Assembly: GCA_964035575.1 (NCBI GenBank)
Contig: OZ037889.1
Coordinates: 620,001-684,000 of the forward strand
Direction of reading: 5' to 3'
DNA length: 64,000 nt
From: Rhynchopus sp. YZ270_cl-10
Lineage: Eukaryota; Euglenozoa; Diplonemea; Diplonemida; Diplonemidae
In this document: one piece after another, positions 33,214 to 44,600 of the stretch
Layout of the letters: the number at the start of each line of letters is the position of its first letter
Position numbering within the stretch: position 1 is the stretch's first letter
Made by a program: the position numbers and the translations under genes
The notes under the pieces: model-generated
What the model saw: only the letters and a program-made list of their open reading frames with translations
The model's database searches: none
What the model was told of the DNA's origin: nothing

Positions 33214-35013
33214 CTATGGCTTTGCTGCCGCAATCGAAGACACAACTGTGAGGGCGTATCCGCCGATTGCGAGGAGCTGGAGGGATTCGCTGGCGCCGTC
33301 CTGCAGGGGCTTCTCCGTGGCTGCAAGCTTCATGAGCAGGTTCGCCTTCGCGTCGTCGGGGAGCTTGGAGATGTCCTCTTCAACAACGCAGTCGACCAGC
33401 TGCGAGATCAGCTGCGACGCACTGTACCCACCTTCTGAGACCGTCTGTAAAGGAGGAAAAAGAGGGTGCGGCAAAAAAAGAATTTGACATAGTAGGATCG
33501 GTAGATAAATAAAGTTGTTTCGTTTGATTGCACAAATCCTCCCTGTTTGAAGGATGATCGACCGTACCGGTACTGTTTTCTCCTTTAAAGCTAGCTTCGT
33601 AGGAATAAAAATACCAAGCCCTCTCGCGACAGTGTTGAAGAAAGAAGTAAAGTGCCTCACCGGATGGTGGATGTGGGCATTGAGAGAAAAAGGGGAAAGA
33701 TGATCGTGAATGAAGGGAGGGGAGGGGAAGGTTGTGGGGGGTGGGTGTGGTGTTGTGTCCGCATACCCCCATCGCGCGCTGCACGGAAACAAACGAGTTG
33801 CTCCAGAACGAGTCGTACACCTCCTTCACGACAGCATCTGGAACCCACCCTGCCATTTCGAGGAAGTTCGTGGCACTCAGGTCACTGCCGTATGCCTTGT
33901 ACGCGCCCTGAGCAGGTGTGTGTGTTGAGGGTTGCTTCATTATTACATTTATATGATCACTTTCCAAGAATAAATTTCAAAAACAAATCAAGACTCGGTA
34001 GGCCTCCTCATCCTCGACAACAGTGCCTAAATCGAAGGCGTGGGCGGAGACGTCTGCCACCTCCGCTGTCATTGACCCTTTCTTGGTGGAGACCTACCTT
34101 TACCACTCCGGTCCACGGACAGCTTCCATAGGCCTTGTCAACAAGGGGATGTATACGTCTGGGATCCCTCACTTTTTTTATAAACCCCCCCCTCTGGGGA
34201 CTTGTTTGAGACCCCCATTTGCACCCATGCCAACATGCATGCACATCACCCGAAGAGCCTCTCTTCAAAAACATTTTTTCCATATTTCTTCTTACCAACA
34301 AGCCCCCATACCTGAAGAAACTGCACCGCCAACCGGAGGTCACCTTGCGAGACAGTGTCGAGAGAGGCGAGAGTAGCTTCAGAGAGCTGCAGGTTTTCTT
34401 TTGCCGCGATGTGGGAGATACGCTGCGACATGGTGGCCTGGGTGATGCTGTGGAAGCGGAACTTCGCGCAACGCGAGACGAGCGGGTCGATGATGCGCGA
34501 CACGTAGTTGCAGATGAGGCAGAACCGCGTCACTGCGCAGTGCTGCTCGATGATCCGCCTCAACGCTGCCTGCGCGTCTGGGAGCAACGCATCCGCCTCG
34601 TCAAGAATGATCACCTTGTACGGCGGCACCGGGTATGTCACACCGTTCTGCACCTTCTCCGGGTTCATATGCACTGCCGCCCTCGCAAACGACTTCACTT
34701 CATTCCTCACAACCTTAATACCCCTCTCATCACTAGCATTCAGCTCCAATACTCGCGAGGCTTTATATTTCGGACCGTACAGCTGATGGCACATCGCCAG
34801 GATCAAACTCGTCTTTCCACTCCCCGGGGGCCCGTACAACAACATATGCGGTAGATTCGGTGTCTCCTGCGACAGCACCTTTCTCATGACATTCGTCACC
34901 TCCGTCTGGTGCACCACATCGGAGATGTTCTTCGGACGGTACTTCTCCACCCACGGCACACCTGGTGCAGGGGTTGCCTCTGCGGGGGCTGTCCCCACAG
35001 GAGGTCCGGACAT
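33214..35013 (-). CDS. RFC4: Replication factor C small subunit (RFC4-like clamp loader)
   Basis: AAA+ subunit of the clamp loader that opens PCNA and places it on primed DNA during replication and repair. Three exons: 35013-34312, 33907-33767 and 33444-33214, giving 357 residues, close to the usual length. Introns 33908-34311 (GTATGG donor) and 33445-33766 (GTATGC donor, TTTACAG acceptor) are both phase 0. Walker A GPPGSGKT is at 61-68, Walker B ILDEADA at 136-142, and the RFC arginine-finger motif SRC at 180-182. The second exon (GAYKAYGSDLSATNFLEMAG) fits where small subunits read LQ-x-A before the collar. The third carries the collar signature ending GASESLQLLAI, nearest to eukaryotic RFC4 (GADEHLQL). 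The start ATG lies 14 bases after a pyrimidine tract ending in CACAG. Choice of RFC4 over RFC2, 3 or 5 rests on the collar sequence. Confidence 0.9.
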
Positions 35014-35506
35014 TGTAATGGGAGAAGCTGTGATGAAATAGAGGAGGGGGTGGAGTAGTGAAAATGTGTAGGAAAAGGAAGGAGGAGGAGGGAGAGGGAG
35101 TTTTTGAATGCCACAATGATCAAATACTACACAGCGAAGCAAAAAAAAAATCGGGGTGACAAAAATGTGTAGAGGATGTCACGTTGGCATGAATGTGGTG
35201 AATAGGAATATTTAAATAAAAGGAAAACACCGCGTTCTGTAGAAAGGAAAAAGCAGTTGCGTTCTCGCTATTCAAAAGAAGGAAGAAGAAGAAAAAAAAG
35301 AATTGGTCCTGTATCCGGTGGATTCAGGAAACGCAGTGTTCTCCTGTGGGTTTTGTTGCAAAACCTGTATGGGGAATACTGTTTGTATGTTATTAGGGTG
35401 CTCACACTTCCCCCTAACACGTAGTGTATTATTGGAGGGGCGAATAAGAGATAAGGGTTGAGACCTAGAAAAAGTGTGAGTCCCCTGAGCAAAAAAAAAA
35501 AAACAA
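35014..35506. other. Spacer upstream of RFC4
   Basis: Contains the pyrimidine-rich tract and CACAG (35028-35032 on the plus strand as CTGTG) just before the RFC4 start, then AT-rich DNA. No gene. Confidence 0.5.
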
Positions 35507-38008
35507 GGGAAATATTCATATTAGAACCGAAACTTTGGGGAACCGGTCATTTCGGAACCGGGAACCGGGGAACCATACGGGGGGAACCAGGGAACCGGTT
35601 CCCGGGGACCGGTTCCCTGGTTCCCGTGTGGTTCCCCTGTGGTTCCCCGTTACTGGGTACTGGGTACTGGGTACTGTGTACTGGGTACTGGGTACTGTGT
35701 ACTGGGTACTGTGTACTGGGTACTGGGTACTGTGTACTGGGTACTGGGTACTGGGTACTGGGTACTGGGTACTGGGTACTGGGTACTGGGTACTGGGTAC
35801 TGGGTACTGGGTACTGGGTACTGGGTACTGGGTACTGGGTACTGGGTACTGGGTACTGGGTACTGGGTACTGGGTACTGGGTACTGGGTACTGGGTACTG
35901 GGTACTGGGTACTGGGTACTGGGTACTGGGTACTGGGTACTGGGTACTGGGTACTGGGTACTGGGTACTGGGTACTGGGTACTGGGTACTGGGTACTGGG
36001 TACTGGGTACTGGGTACTGGGTACTGGGTACTGGGTACTGGGTACTGGGTACTGGGTACTGGGTACTGGGTACTGGGTACTGGGTACTGGGTACTGGGTA
36101 CTGGGTACTGGGTACTGGGTACTGGTCAGAGAAGGCACCTTGACAGCTTACAGGTTACGGTGAAGATAAGGTATGTAAATGTGTTTAACTTTCAGTTACT
36201 TGTGTAGATTCAACAAGACGTCCAGTGGTTTGCGGTATTTTTTTAGTGTCTGTTTTAGTGTGAGTTTTGAAAAGGTTCTGTTGATAGTACAACGCTTTCG
36301 TCCGCCGTGTTTCACCACTTTTTTCATTAACCTAACTACTTCTACGTTTGTACACCATAACTTTATCACACCCCACATTTATACAGGATCGTGAAATATG
36401 ACTGTATCTGCGATTGCGATGAAAGAAGCTTCGCCTCGTCCGACATTCAACAACTCAAAATTTAACGGTTGTTCACCCGCATCAGTCTATTCTGGTTTGC
36501 GGGTGAAATACCTGGGGGTGGAAGGGTGGGGGAACATTTTGTCAGTCACTGCTATAGCCATTTAACCCAGGGAGCATAGCTAGTGCAAGAAATTCGACTT
36601 TGGAAACCTTCCGGAAAGTCTGTCCTCTGCTTACGGAGGACGAGGCACAAGAAAATATTGCGTTCCCCCAGAAAACCAGTGCACAATTCACACTCCTTGT
36701 GGGTGGTCTTGTTGCCTTTTTTGTCACAGTAATTTTGGCCCAGGCATGCTCTTGAAGCATGACAATTTAGTGTGTATGGGGCAGGGTGTTGTTTTGTTCT
36801 GAATTCTCTTTGTTATAACATCTAAGTCAATCGCGGGTGGTGGTTTGTGTAGCGTGAGGCACTCTTTTTAGCAAACTTCCTGCGGCTGCTAAAGTGTTAT
36901 TTCTTCGGATTTAACAACGTACAGCGTAACATAGTGGTTTAGCCTGGTCGACACAACCTTTGATAGATACGGGATAACCAACCCCCTTCGACCCTCGTGG
37001 GTTCACTGAACAAGCCCTAGTGGTAGTTAAACGCGATTGACATTTACATTCCTAGAGATGAAAGAACAAGATAACACTTCTGTACCCGCGCATCAAAATT
37101 GTGGAAAACTTTGCACCCCAAACACCCTCAACAACGCCCGCCAAAAGGCGCCCCTTGTTGCTGGGAGTTGGTTCTCATGATACCTGCACAGCGGGCATTC
37201 CTCTGAGTCCAACGCATGTTTGGCCTGTCTGTGGCGTTGTACTTCAGGTGCACGAAGACAGGGTCTGGTGGTAAATTTTGCGTAGTGTCGCATTCCCTCA
37301 TGTGTGGGTCACTCACACTGGGAATTTGGGTACCTGGGTACAGGAAATTTGTTGTGGACATCAACCACCATGCATTGAGGAGGGTAAGACAGTGGTCGCA
37401 GTTTCTACTTGATAGCATTACAACATTTAACTTCTCCACGGGGGTCTTGGGCCGTTCATTCGGTTCTACCTTGACTACCGGAAGATATTCTTGAGGCCTT
37501 TTTGGTCTCTAGAATATCCGGTCTTCCCGAACGGAGGCACACTTTGTGTGTTACTACGACCTGGCAATTTCCAGCAGTAGGTTAAGTAATCTTTCTTGTA
37601 AATTGTTGGAACATTATCTCCTCAGTGCATGAATGCCCCACGTGACTGGACACTTTTGTGTTTGTCATGTGGAGCTGTGGTTGCTCTTTCACGACTTTTT
37701 TCCTGTTCCTGGGTACCTGTTCCTGGACCTGGACCTGGGTACCTGGGTACCTGGGTACCTGGGGAACGGGGAACCGGTTCCCCGGTTCCCCCCGTACGGT
37801 TCCCGGGAACCACAGGGGGAACCTTAGGGGAACCAGGGAACCGGTTCCCGGGAACCACAGGGGAACCACAGGGGGAACCACACGGGAACCAGGGAACCGG
37901 TTCCCGGGAACCGGTTCCCTGGTTCCCCCCGTATGGTTCCCGGGAACCGGTTCCCGGTTCCGAAATGACCGGTTCCCCAAAGTTTTGGTTCCAATATGAA
38001 TATTTCCC
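35507..38008. mobile_element. 2.5-kb TIR element with GGAACC-rich ends
   Basis: The left end (GGGAAATATTCATATTAGAA at 35507) and right end (complement at 37989-38008) form long inverted repeats continuing into palindromic GGGAACCGGTTCCC-type sequence. AAAAACAA flanks both ends with one base of offset, so an 8-bp duplication is likely but lies in A-rich DNA. The interior has a 475-bp heptamer array, then a segment (36545-37490) homologous in inverse orientation to the core of the element at 17881-19253, then the GGAACC-rich right arm. Short frames with Cys pairs in the core look like a decayed transposase; nothing intact remains. Confidence 0.75.
35651..36125 (+). repeat. Heptamer minisatellite (TACTGGG), about 68 units
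   Basis: Tandem 7-bp array, nearly pure TACTGGG. The first dozen units include several TACTGTG units, the same heptamer found in the arrays at 32670 and 57555, so the arrays appear related. No stop codon in any frame; the long frames through it are not genes. Confidence 0.95.
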
Positions 38009-38191
38009 AAAAAACAAATAAATTTACAAAAACATACGGGCTCTAAGGGATGATTTGTTCAATTTGTTCAATTTGGTAAGATGAGAGCCGACACCCGCCT
38101 CTTTGCTACCTACCTATTAATTGGGAAAAAGAAGACACCCGCCAGAACAAATCATTTTTTTTGATCTATCTGGGAGAGGATGACTGACATA

Positions 38192-38382
38192 CCGTAACCG
38201 TAATAGTGGACCGTAATAATGTTCTACCCCTAAAACTGAAAATGTTCCACATTTTTCAGGTCCACATTACACGAAATTATGGCCGAACCCAAAATTCGGC
38301 CTTAATTTCGACCGCCGTAATATCTACCAGCCGTAATATCGGTCGGGACTGTACTTACGGTCCACTATTGTTACGGTTACGG
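38192..38382. mobile_element. Tc1/mariner-type MITE, 191 bp
   Basis: Inverted ends CCGTAACCGTAATAGTGGAC and a complement differing by a short insertion, bounded by TA on each side (38190-38191 and 38383-38384), as expected for Tc1/mariner insertion. Internal shorter inverted pairs (GGCCGAA and TTCGGCC near 38281-38303). No coding capacity. Confidence 0.7.
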
Positions 38383-38384
38383 TA

Positions 38385-39520
38385 ACCAGGAAGACAAGGG
38401 AAGGGAATGAGACCAGAGAAAACAAGAAGCAAGGATTGAAGTTAGAGGTGAGACGAGGAGGGCCACATGATAGTGGCACGTCTTCGTCAATTAAGGGGGA
38501 AATTAAACAAAAGAGAAACAGTCAAACAAACAAAAGGATTCGAACCCGCATCAATAGAGAACAGAGAACAGAGCCAGAACAAAGAGTAGTTGAAACGTAC
38601 TAAAAGGGGAGTTGACAGTGCAAACACCTCACCGTTCATCGGCACGGACGCAGGGTTCTCCGCGGGTTATCGAACCCCAGAGAGAGCACTTCATTGGTAT
38701 GCACACGATTCCCGCAGCTTTCCCGTGTGCAATAAAGCTGGCCTGACTCCAAAAAAACAAACAAACGCATCTTTTTGAAAGATGTCTCTCTCGTGTGCGC
38801 GTTCAATTCAACAAAAAGAAGGAAATTAATAGTCCTGTACTTCCTATTCAAAAGCCAGGGTGTACCAATGTTAAAAAAATTATAAAACAACAAAATGACG
38901 AAACCTAAAAAAAGAATGAAAGCTTCAAAGTCGCATGCCCTAGTAGGGCGTACGCAGACGTCTTTAAAGCAAAGGACAAAAAAAGGGGGATTGATCGAAA
39001 GTCAGCTTTTAAAATATGAGAAAATATCATGTAGTGAAAATGAACTTCACTCTGATACTCCCCCGGGCGTACTTCCGTTTTTCGAACCAAAATGTATGCA
39101 AGTTTTGACACATAAAACAACAAAGAAAAATGTGTTTTTTCGTTTGCCCGTTCTAGACACTTGCAACAGTCGGCAAAATAAAATACGTATGCGATGGACT
39201 TCTTTCGATCTCATCACATTACGAAAGAAAACATGAAAGAAGGATATGAATCATGCATACACATCTTGAAACAGAAGAGAAAGGTTGGTTAAGATGGACC
39301 TAAGCCTCGCTTAGTCACCTGCATAACGTTAACACCGTCGTTCCATTTTGAAAACATTTTGGTTGTGTTGGTAGTGTGGACATCCTAAGTGGATGTGCTC
39401 CACTAAACAAAGGAACGCTTTGGTAAATGCTCATTGGTCACACAACTTGATTTTTTTAAGTGAAGTAAAATCAGGTCAGCTTCCATGACGTATTCGGAGG
39501 TCACAACAGCGCATCGTACA
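38385..39520. other. Spacer with tRNA-like module and hairpins
   Basis: Holds a module at 38611-38720 closely matching 25405-25525, including GGGTTATCGAACCCC (T-arm-like), a GGATTCGAACCC stretch near 38537, and a clean copy of the AAGATGG/CTAAGC/GCTTAG/TCACCT hairpin at 39291-39320. No protein gene is convincing. Confidence 0.5.
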
Positions 39521-40768
39521 TCAAGGTTCGCACAACGAAGCGGGGACGACAGGCACTGTCACGACACCTTTCCCTGAACGGAGCGCAGTCCACCCGCCGC
39601 AGTGCGTGACGGCTGCACCGTACCAGCCAGTGGGTGTGGCCACCCCCCCTTCCTCCCCTTCCTGCACAGTGGCAGCGCACACCTGGGAGAGGTCCACACA
39701 TAGGGCACCTTCCTCCTCACCACCCGAGACGTCAAACACATCACGTACAAGCACCTCACTTGGACTGCATGAGAGACACCACCTGCCTGCCACCAGCGCC
39801 ACACAGAACACCCCCTGTCCATGCCCCACAAGAACCCGCACACACACCCGCTGCAACAAATCCCATACCCGCACAGTGCCGTCTGCTCCTGCACTCACTG
39901 CCATGGTGCCGCAGGGATGCGCCGCCACATCGGACACCCAATCACGGTGGCCCAACAGCGCAAAGGACGCTCCGTCAGCATCCCACACCCTCACGGTGGT
40001 GTCCACCGACGCAGAGAGAAGAAAGACCGCGTCCGACCTGCCTGGGGTGATCTGGCTGACACTCGCGGAGTGTCCGGTGAAGAGGGCGGGCACACTGCTG
40101 TCATCACCCCAGACGTGCACGATGTTGCTTCCACCTCCCGCCATTATTTTACCCCCCGAAAAGCAGACACTCCGCACCGCAGTGTACACTTGCAGGGCAC
40201 GCAACACCGCTCCAGTTGCAGTCTCATACACTACCACCCTGCCTGCCCCCCACCCTGCCACCAGCGAGGCCGCATCCTCTGAAAACCCTAAGGCTGTGCA
40301 GAACCCTCTCTCCGACGCACCGCCCTCCCATACACATAACGTGGTGCGGGCGTTCCACAACGCAACACTGCTGTTACCACCAAGCGCAAGGTAGTGCGCT
40401 GTCTCTGTCGCGTCGCCATCTGGCAAACCCAACGCCATCGCGGAGTACTCCCCGTTGTAGCGGTGCGGTGCGATCACCGTAGGTGCAGGGACCAGACAGA
40501 TCCCAGCGGACGCATTGAGAGAAGTATGCCGGAGGAGCGCGCTGTTATCCAGATACGTCGACGAATCCTCAGACACACACACCGCGAGGTGGTGCGCCGG
40601 TGGTGTTGTGTGGTCCGAGACGGAGGCGGAAGAGGAAGAGGTGGAGGACGCAAAGGTGTCCCTCCCACTCAATGCCGCCACAGCCTTCCGTTTAAGCCCG
40701 CCCACCGTCTCATCCTCAACAGTAGACACAACGCAAGCTTCACCTAGGTATGTACATACAATATCCAT
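39521..40768 (-). CDS. WD40-repeat protein
   Basis: Single-exon protein of 415 residues; ATG at 40766-40768. After about 100 residues without WD40 repeats come beta-propeller repeats with GH...W(D/G) endings: HVWGDD, RVWDAD and RVWDLL are the clearest, and GHRDWVSDVAAHP is a textbook repeat start. Expected role is a protein-interaction scaffold; no partner can be named. The second WD40 protein in this window (51870-53150) shares the repeat GHRDWV(S/T)(D/G)VA(A/S)HP, so the two may be paralogues. It stands alone between repeat-rich stretches. The pyrimidine tract TTTTTTTTAG lies about 30 bases upstream of the start. Confidence 0.8.
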   Translation of the reverse strand: MDIVCTYLGEACVVSTVEDETVGGLKRKAVAALSGRDTFASSTSSSSASVSDHTTPPAHHLAVCVSEDSSTYLDNSALLRHTSLNASAGICLVPAPTVIAPHRYNGEYSAMALGLPDGDATETAHYLALGGNSSVALWNARTTLCVWEGGASERGFCTALGFSEDAASLVAGWGAGRVVVYETATGAVLRALQVYTAVRSVCFSGGKIMAGGGSNIVHVWGDDSSVPALFTGHSASVSQITPGRSDAVFLLSASVDTTVRVWDADGASFALLGHRDWVSDVAAHPCGTMAVSAGADGTVRVWDLLQRVCVRVLVGHGQGVFCVALVAGRWCLSCSPSEVLVRDVFDVSGGEEEGALCVDLSQVCAATVQEGEEGGVATPTGWYGAAVTHCGGWTALRSGKGVVTVPVVPASLCEP

Positions 40769-41312
40769 TTCAAAGGGAAGGTTTCACGCAAAGTATTCTA
40801 AAAAAAATGTGTGAAATGCAGCAAAAAAGAAAATGAAGAAATTTGAATGAGTGTTTGTTTTATAAAGTTTTTGAGATGTTTGCTTTGTGTTGTTTAGGTG
40901 TTGTGTTAGGTGTCAGGTGGAGGGTGAAAATCTGTTTTGTGGTAGGTACTGCATAGGAGAATGTGGGTTGTAAGGAGATAGTATATGAAAAAGGGGGGTC
41001 AAAAAGGGAGTCGTTCTTTTTAAGGAATAAAGCGAAAAGCACTTCAAAGAAGAAGAAAAAAAAACCGGCGAGGCAATTAGGTTTTCTTCATGTTATACAC
41101 TCCTAACAAGGGAGTGCGTTGTAAAGGCCCGAATAGGTAATGCATCCTGGCATTGATATGCTACGATACTTTCCAAAAAAGACAGGGCACACCGCGAGGG
41201 GGAGTGCATGCCCTTCTTCATCCATGACAAAAAAAGGTATCAACAAGGGGTTCTGCCGTTGTGTTCTGCCCTTTCTGTCCTATATGGAACAAAACAAAAC
41301 AAAAAACAAAAA
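40769..41312. other. Spacer
   Basis: Upstream of the WD40 gene; AT-rich with short homopolymers. Ends in an AAAAC-type run next to the small element starting at 41313. No gene. Confidence 0.4.
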
Positions 41313-41670
41313 TGGTGTGGCTGAACAGGGGGGAGCATAAAGTGCGGAAAAGTGCTGAAAAAGTGCGGAAAAAGTGCGAATCAGCCCCCAAAAAAATTTC
41401 CCCCACCTTGTAAAGTTGAACACTGTGTACTGTAGGTACTGTAGGTACTGTAGGTACACAGTATTCTGTGGGTACCTACCGTACCTGTACCTGTGTACCT
41501 GTGTGCCTGTGTGCCTGTGTATTTGGCAAAGACAGTCAGCAAGCCTACATGCTAAAAGTGCGAACAAGTGCGGAAAAAGTGCTGAAAAAGTGCGGAAAAA
41601 GTGCGAATAGGTGCGGAAAAAGTGCGAGAAAGTGCGGAAAAGTGCGAATCGGACCCCTTCAGCCACACCA
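41313..41670. mobile_element. Small inverted-repeat element with AAGTGCGGAAA repeats, 358 bp
   Basis: Ends TGGTGTGGCTGAA and TTCAGCCACACCA are exact complements; the flanks are A-runs, so no target duplication can be read. Both halves are built from imperfect direct repeats of AAGTGCG(G/A)AAA (about 41340-41390 and 41555-41650). The centre holds a short array of GTACTGTAG and GTACCTGT-type units, similar in core to the heptamer arrays elsewhere in the window. No coding capacity. Confidence 0.65.
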
Positions 41671-44600
41671 AAAAAGAGAAAAAAAAAAGAAAAAAAAACA
41701 TAAACACAACATACGAAACGACACTCGAGGAGAAAAAGGAAAGGTTATAAGATGAACTTAAGCCATGCTTAGTCACCTTGATTTTTTTTAAAAAAAGGGG
41801 GTGAAAAGCGTATTGTAGCAGTAGAGCACATTGTTGAAGTGCCACTAATACCACGGCTTTTAAAAGAAAGAAATAGAAACCAAGATGAATGCGTCTCTCG
41901 TACGCAGACATCTAAAAGGAAAGTTGGCATGATGCGCTGTCTTTGCTTTGGTCAGCTTGATGAACAAATTCACATTGACCCCTTGGGCGGTTCAAAATGA
42001 ACGTACACAAACACTAGGTGCTTTGTAGAAGGTCCGGTGTCTGTTGTCTCTCTCTTTCTTTCCAAGGTGGCTAACCATGTCCCCGCTTGAAGCGTTTCAA
42101 GGGTCAATGCGCCTTTTAAAAAGAGACGACTACGTCATCCGGGGGTTTCCCTACACACACCTGGCGATTGTTAATTATTAGATTCATAATAATTAAAAAA
42201 AATAGTAGTTGAAAATGTGCTAAAAACGCATCTCTCAAGTCGAGTTCATCAAAATAAACACACACTTCCAACAGAGAAAGAGAAGTTCGAAGTGCAAAAA
42301 GCCTCATACCTCGGCAGACTTTTACGCAGGCGCCGGGATAAAAAGAAAAGAAAACAAAATGTGACGTGAAATACAAAAGCCCTCTGACTGTGTGACTAAA
42401 AAATTGAAGAGATATTACCGCGCCTTCCCTGCACGACATACATCTTTTATCACTGTCGTTGTACGGGAAAGAGAAGAGAGTTGGAAAGGTGAACCCAAGC
42501 GCCTTGCTTGGACATCACATAAAAGGGGGGGTTCTTTTTGTTTCAATGCTAGATTCTTGAGGTAAACACGGTGGCAGTGAAGCCACAAACCGTGATATAA
42601 AAAAACACACAAGGTGTGAGAGAGAAAAGAGGGTAAGGAGAGAACGGAAAGATTCGCGTTAAGAAGAATAAAGAGAGCAAGAAAAAAGAGGGGAAAAAAT
42701 AACAAAAAAGGCCGTTGTGTGGCAGCATGAGTTTTTCTTCTTCTTTTTTTGAAAAATTGTTGGAATTGTAGTAATGAGATCATGCCTTTCTAAAAAAGTG
42801 TTGAGAAGAAAGCGTTCTCTTGAATCCTACCTTTCAACAAAATTGTTTCATATACTAACTATTCTACTGAATAGAAGGTATAAATAGGGTGCACTAAAAA
42901 CAACAACGAAAAAAAGGTCGCAAAAAACCCACCTGATTTTGACCCGAGTTTGGTGATGTTTAACGGAAGTTGCTACCGGGCCAAAATCAGGTGGAACAAG
43001 AAAAGAACATTTGCATTCAATAAATTGATAGCATAGGAGGAGGGATCAACAAAGAAAATCTCACACACACACACAATGAAAAAGGGCGGCATAAATTTTG
43101 GTCACAGACTTTGGCTGTGTTAGAGAAAGAGAATCGTTGAAAACTACAAAACACCTCTGCGGGGGGCGCAGACAATAAATGATCATTGCAAAAAAAAAAA
43201 GCAGACTAACTGAAGAGGACTTCTTTGGTGCTGTTTTATATTTATTTTTTTATTTTTGAAAACTTAGTTGTATTAGTGTAGACACCCGAGGATGAACTCC
43301 ACTATATTTTTTTGTTTCTTTCTTTCACTACCTTTTTTTCCATCCTTTTTTTCTGCTCATGGCTAAAGACGACAGATAAAAGGATAAAACAAACATCCCT
43401 CTCAACGCATGCGGGCATCATAACAAAATAAACGTTAATACGATAGCCCCAAACCTCTGTCACCTTAAATCTTTTTGTTGTGTCAACAATCACCTGCAGG
43501 ATCTGTACTCAATGTCGCCCGAAGGCTAATGTACTTACAAGATGACGAAAATCGTCCTCTTTTTTTTTAGAAAAACTTGTTGAAATAGTGTAGTTGCCAC
43601 CGGTGCAAAGCTTCACTGTTTTTTTAAAGAAAGATATAAAAGAGAATGAAAGCGCCTTTCGTGCGTACACATCAATAAAGAAACGTTAGTAAGATGACCC
43701 TCGGCCTTTCAGTTACCTAAATGCGAATAAACAGAGAGAGGGAAAGCGGGTAGAGACTAGGGGAATTATTTTTTGTTATGTCGACAAATTGCCTAAGCAC
43801 CCCATCTTGGGTAACTAGGGGTTCTGTAACTCAATGTTGGCCGAAGCCTTTGTACAAAAGTACACACGATTTTTTTTTTTTTGAAATTTTTGGCATTTAA
43901 TTTTTTCAGTCCAGAGGGGGGGGGGAGGAAAAAAAGAAAGTGGGGGAACAGGTTCGTTCAGGACTCAACGGTGTTTCTTTTTCATTGACACTAATTTCTT
44001 GTCAATTGTCCAGACAGGTTCTGTGTGTAGGGTGTTCTCATAGCACTGAAAACCTTCCAGCAGAATGCCCACCCCTACCTGATTTTTGCCTGAAATTTTG
44101 GTGGAATTAAAATTCGGTATTAAAACTACTTTTAACACCACCAAAAATCAGGTGGCCACCCAGTGCAAAAAAAAGTAAAGACAAAAAGAAAAAGAAACAT
44201 CTATGAGTACTTGGTCACATAAGCAAAGTCGAGGGAGAGCAGAAGTTTAACGGAATATGGGGACGGAAGATGAGGGGGGGAGGTAAGCCTTTCGCGCTCA
44301 GTCACTCTCACCTTAAAGAAACGTTTGACAAGGGAATCGACCCCTCGCAGACTCCCTCTATTCGAGGGAAGCTGCGTCTAATTGGTGAACCCTACCAAAG
44401 AGTATTACAACGTAGGCAAGTCACCAGAAAGTGAAAAAAAAAAGGTTGTTTTTCATTGATGAAAATGTTGACCCGCAGAAGATTCCAGGCAGGACAACAA
44501 AGCACAATGAAGTGAATATGCAAAAACCATTTTCGGGTTTGACAAATTGTCAGGATCGAACTGTGATAACATATTTCGGCCGAATTTTCCGCACAAATAA

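Noticed and set aside
33910-33940. A separate small gene starting MKQPSTHTPAQG
   Set aside because: The Met lies in RFC4 intron 1; the following residues are RFC4 exon 2, and the downstream exon carries the RFC collar motif.
35651-36125. Telomeric repeat
   Set aside because: The TACTGGG array is internal to a TIR element and flanked by genes on both sides; no other telomere-like run.
35458-36207. Long open frames of WVLGTGY and QYPVPST repeats on both strands
   Set aside because: Product of the TACTGGG array; open on both strands in several frames, so not a gene.
38530-38580. Complete tRNA gene at the GGATTCGAACCC site
   Set aside because: A T-arm-like motif is present but no acceptor stem or anticodon arm can be paired around it.
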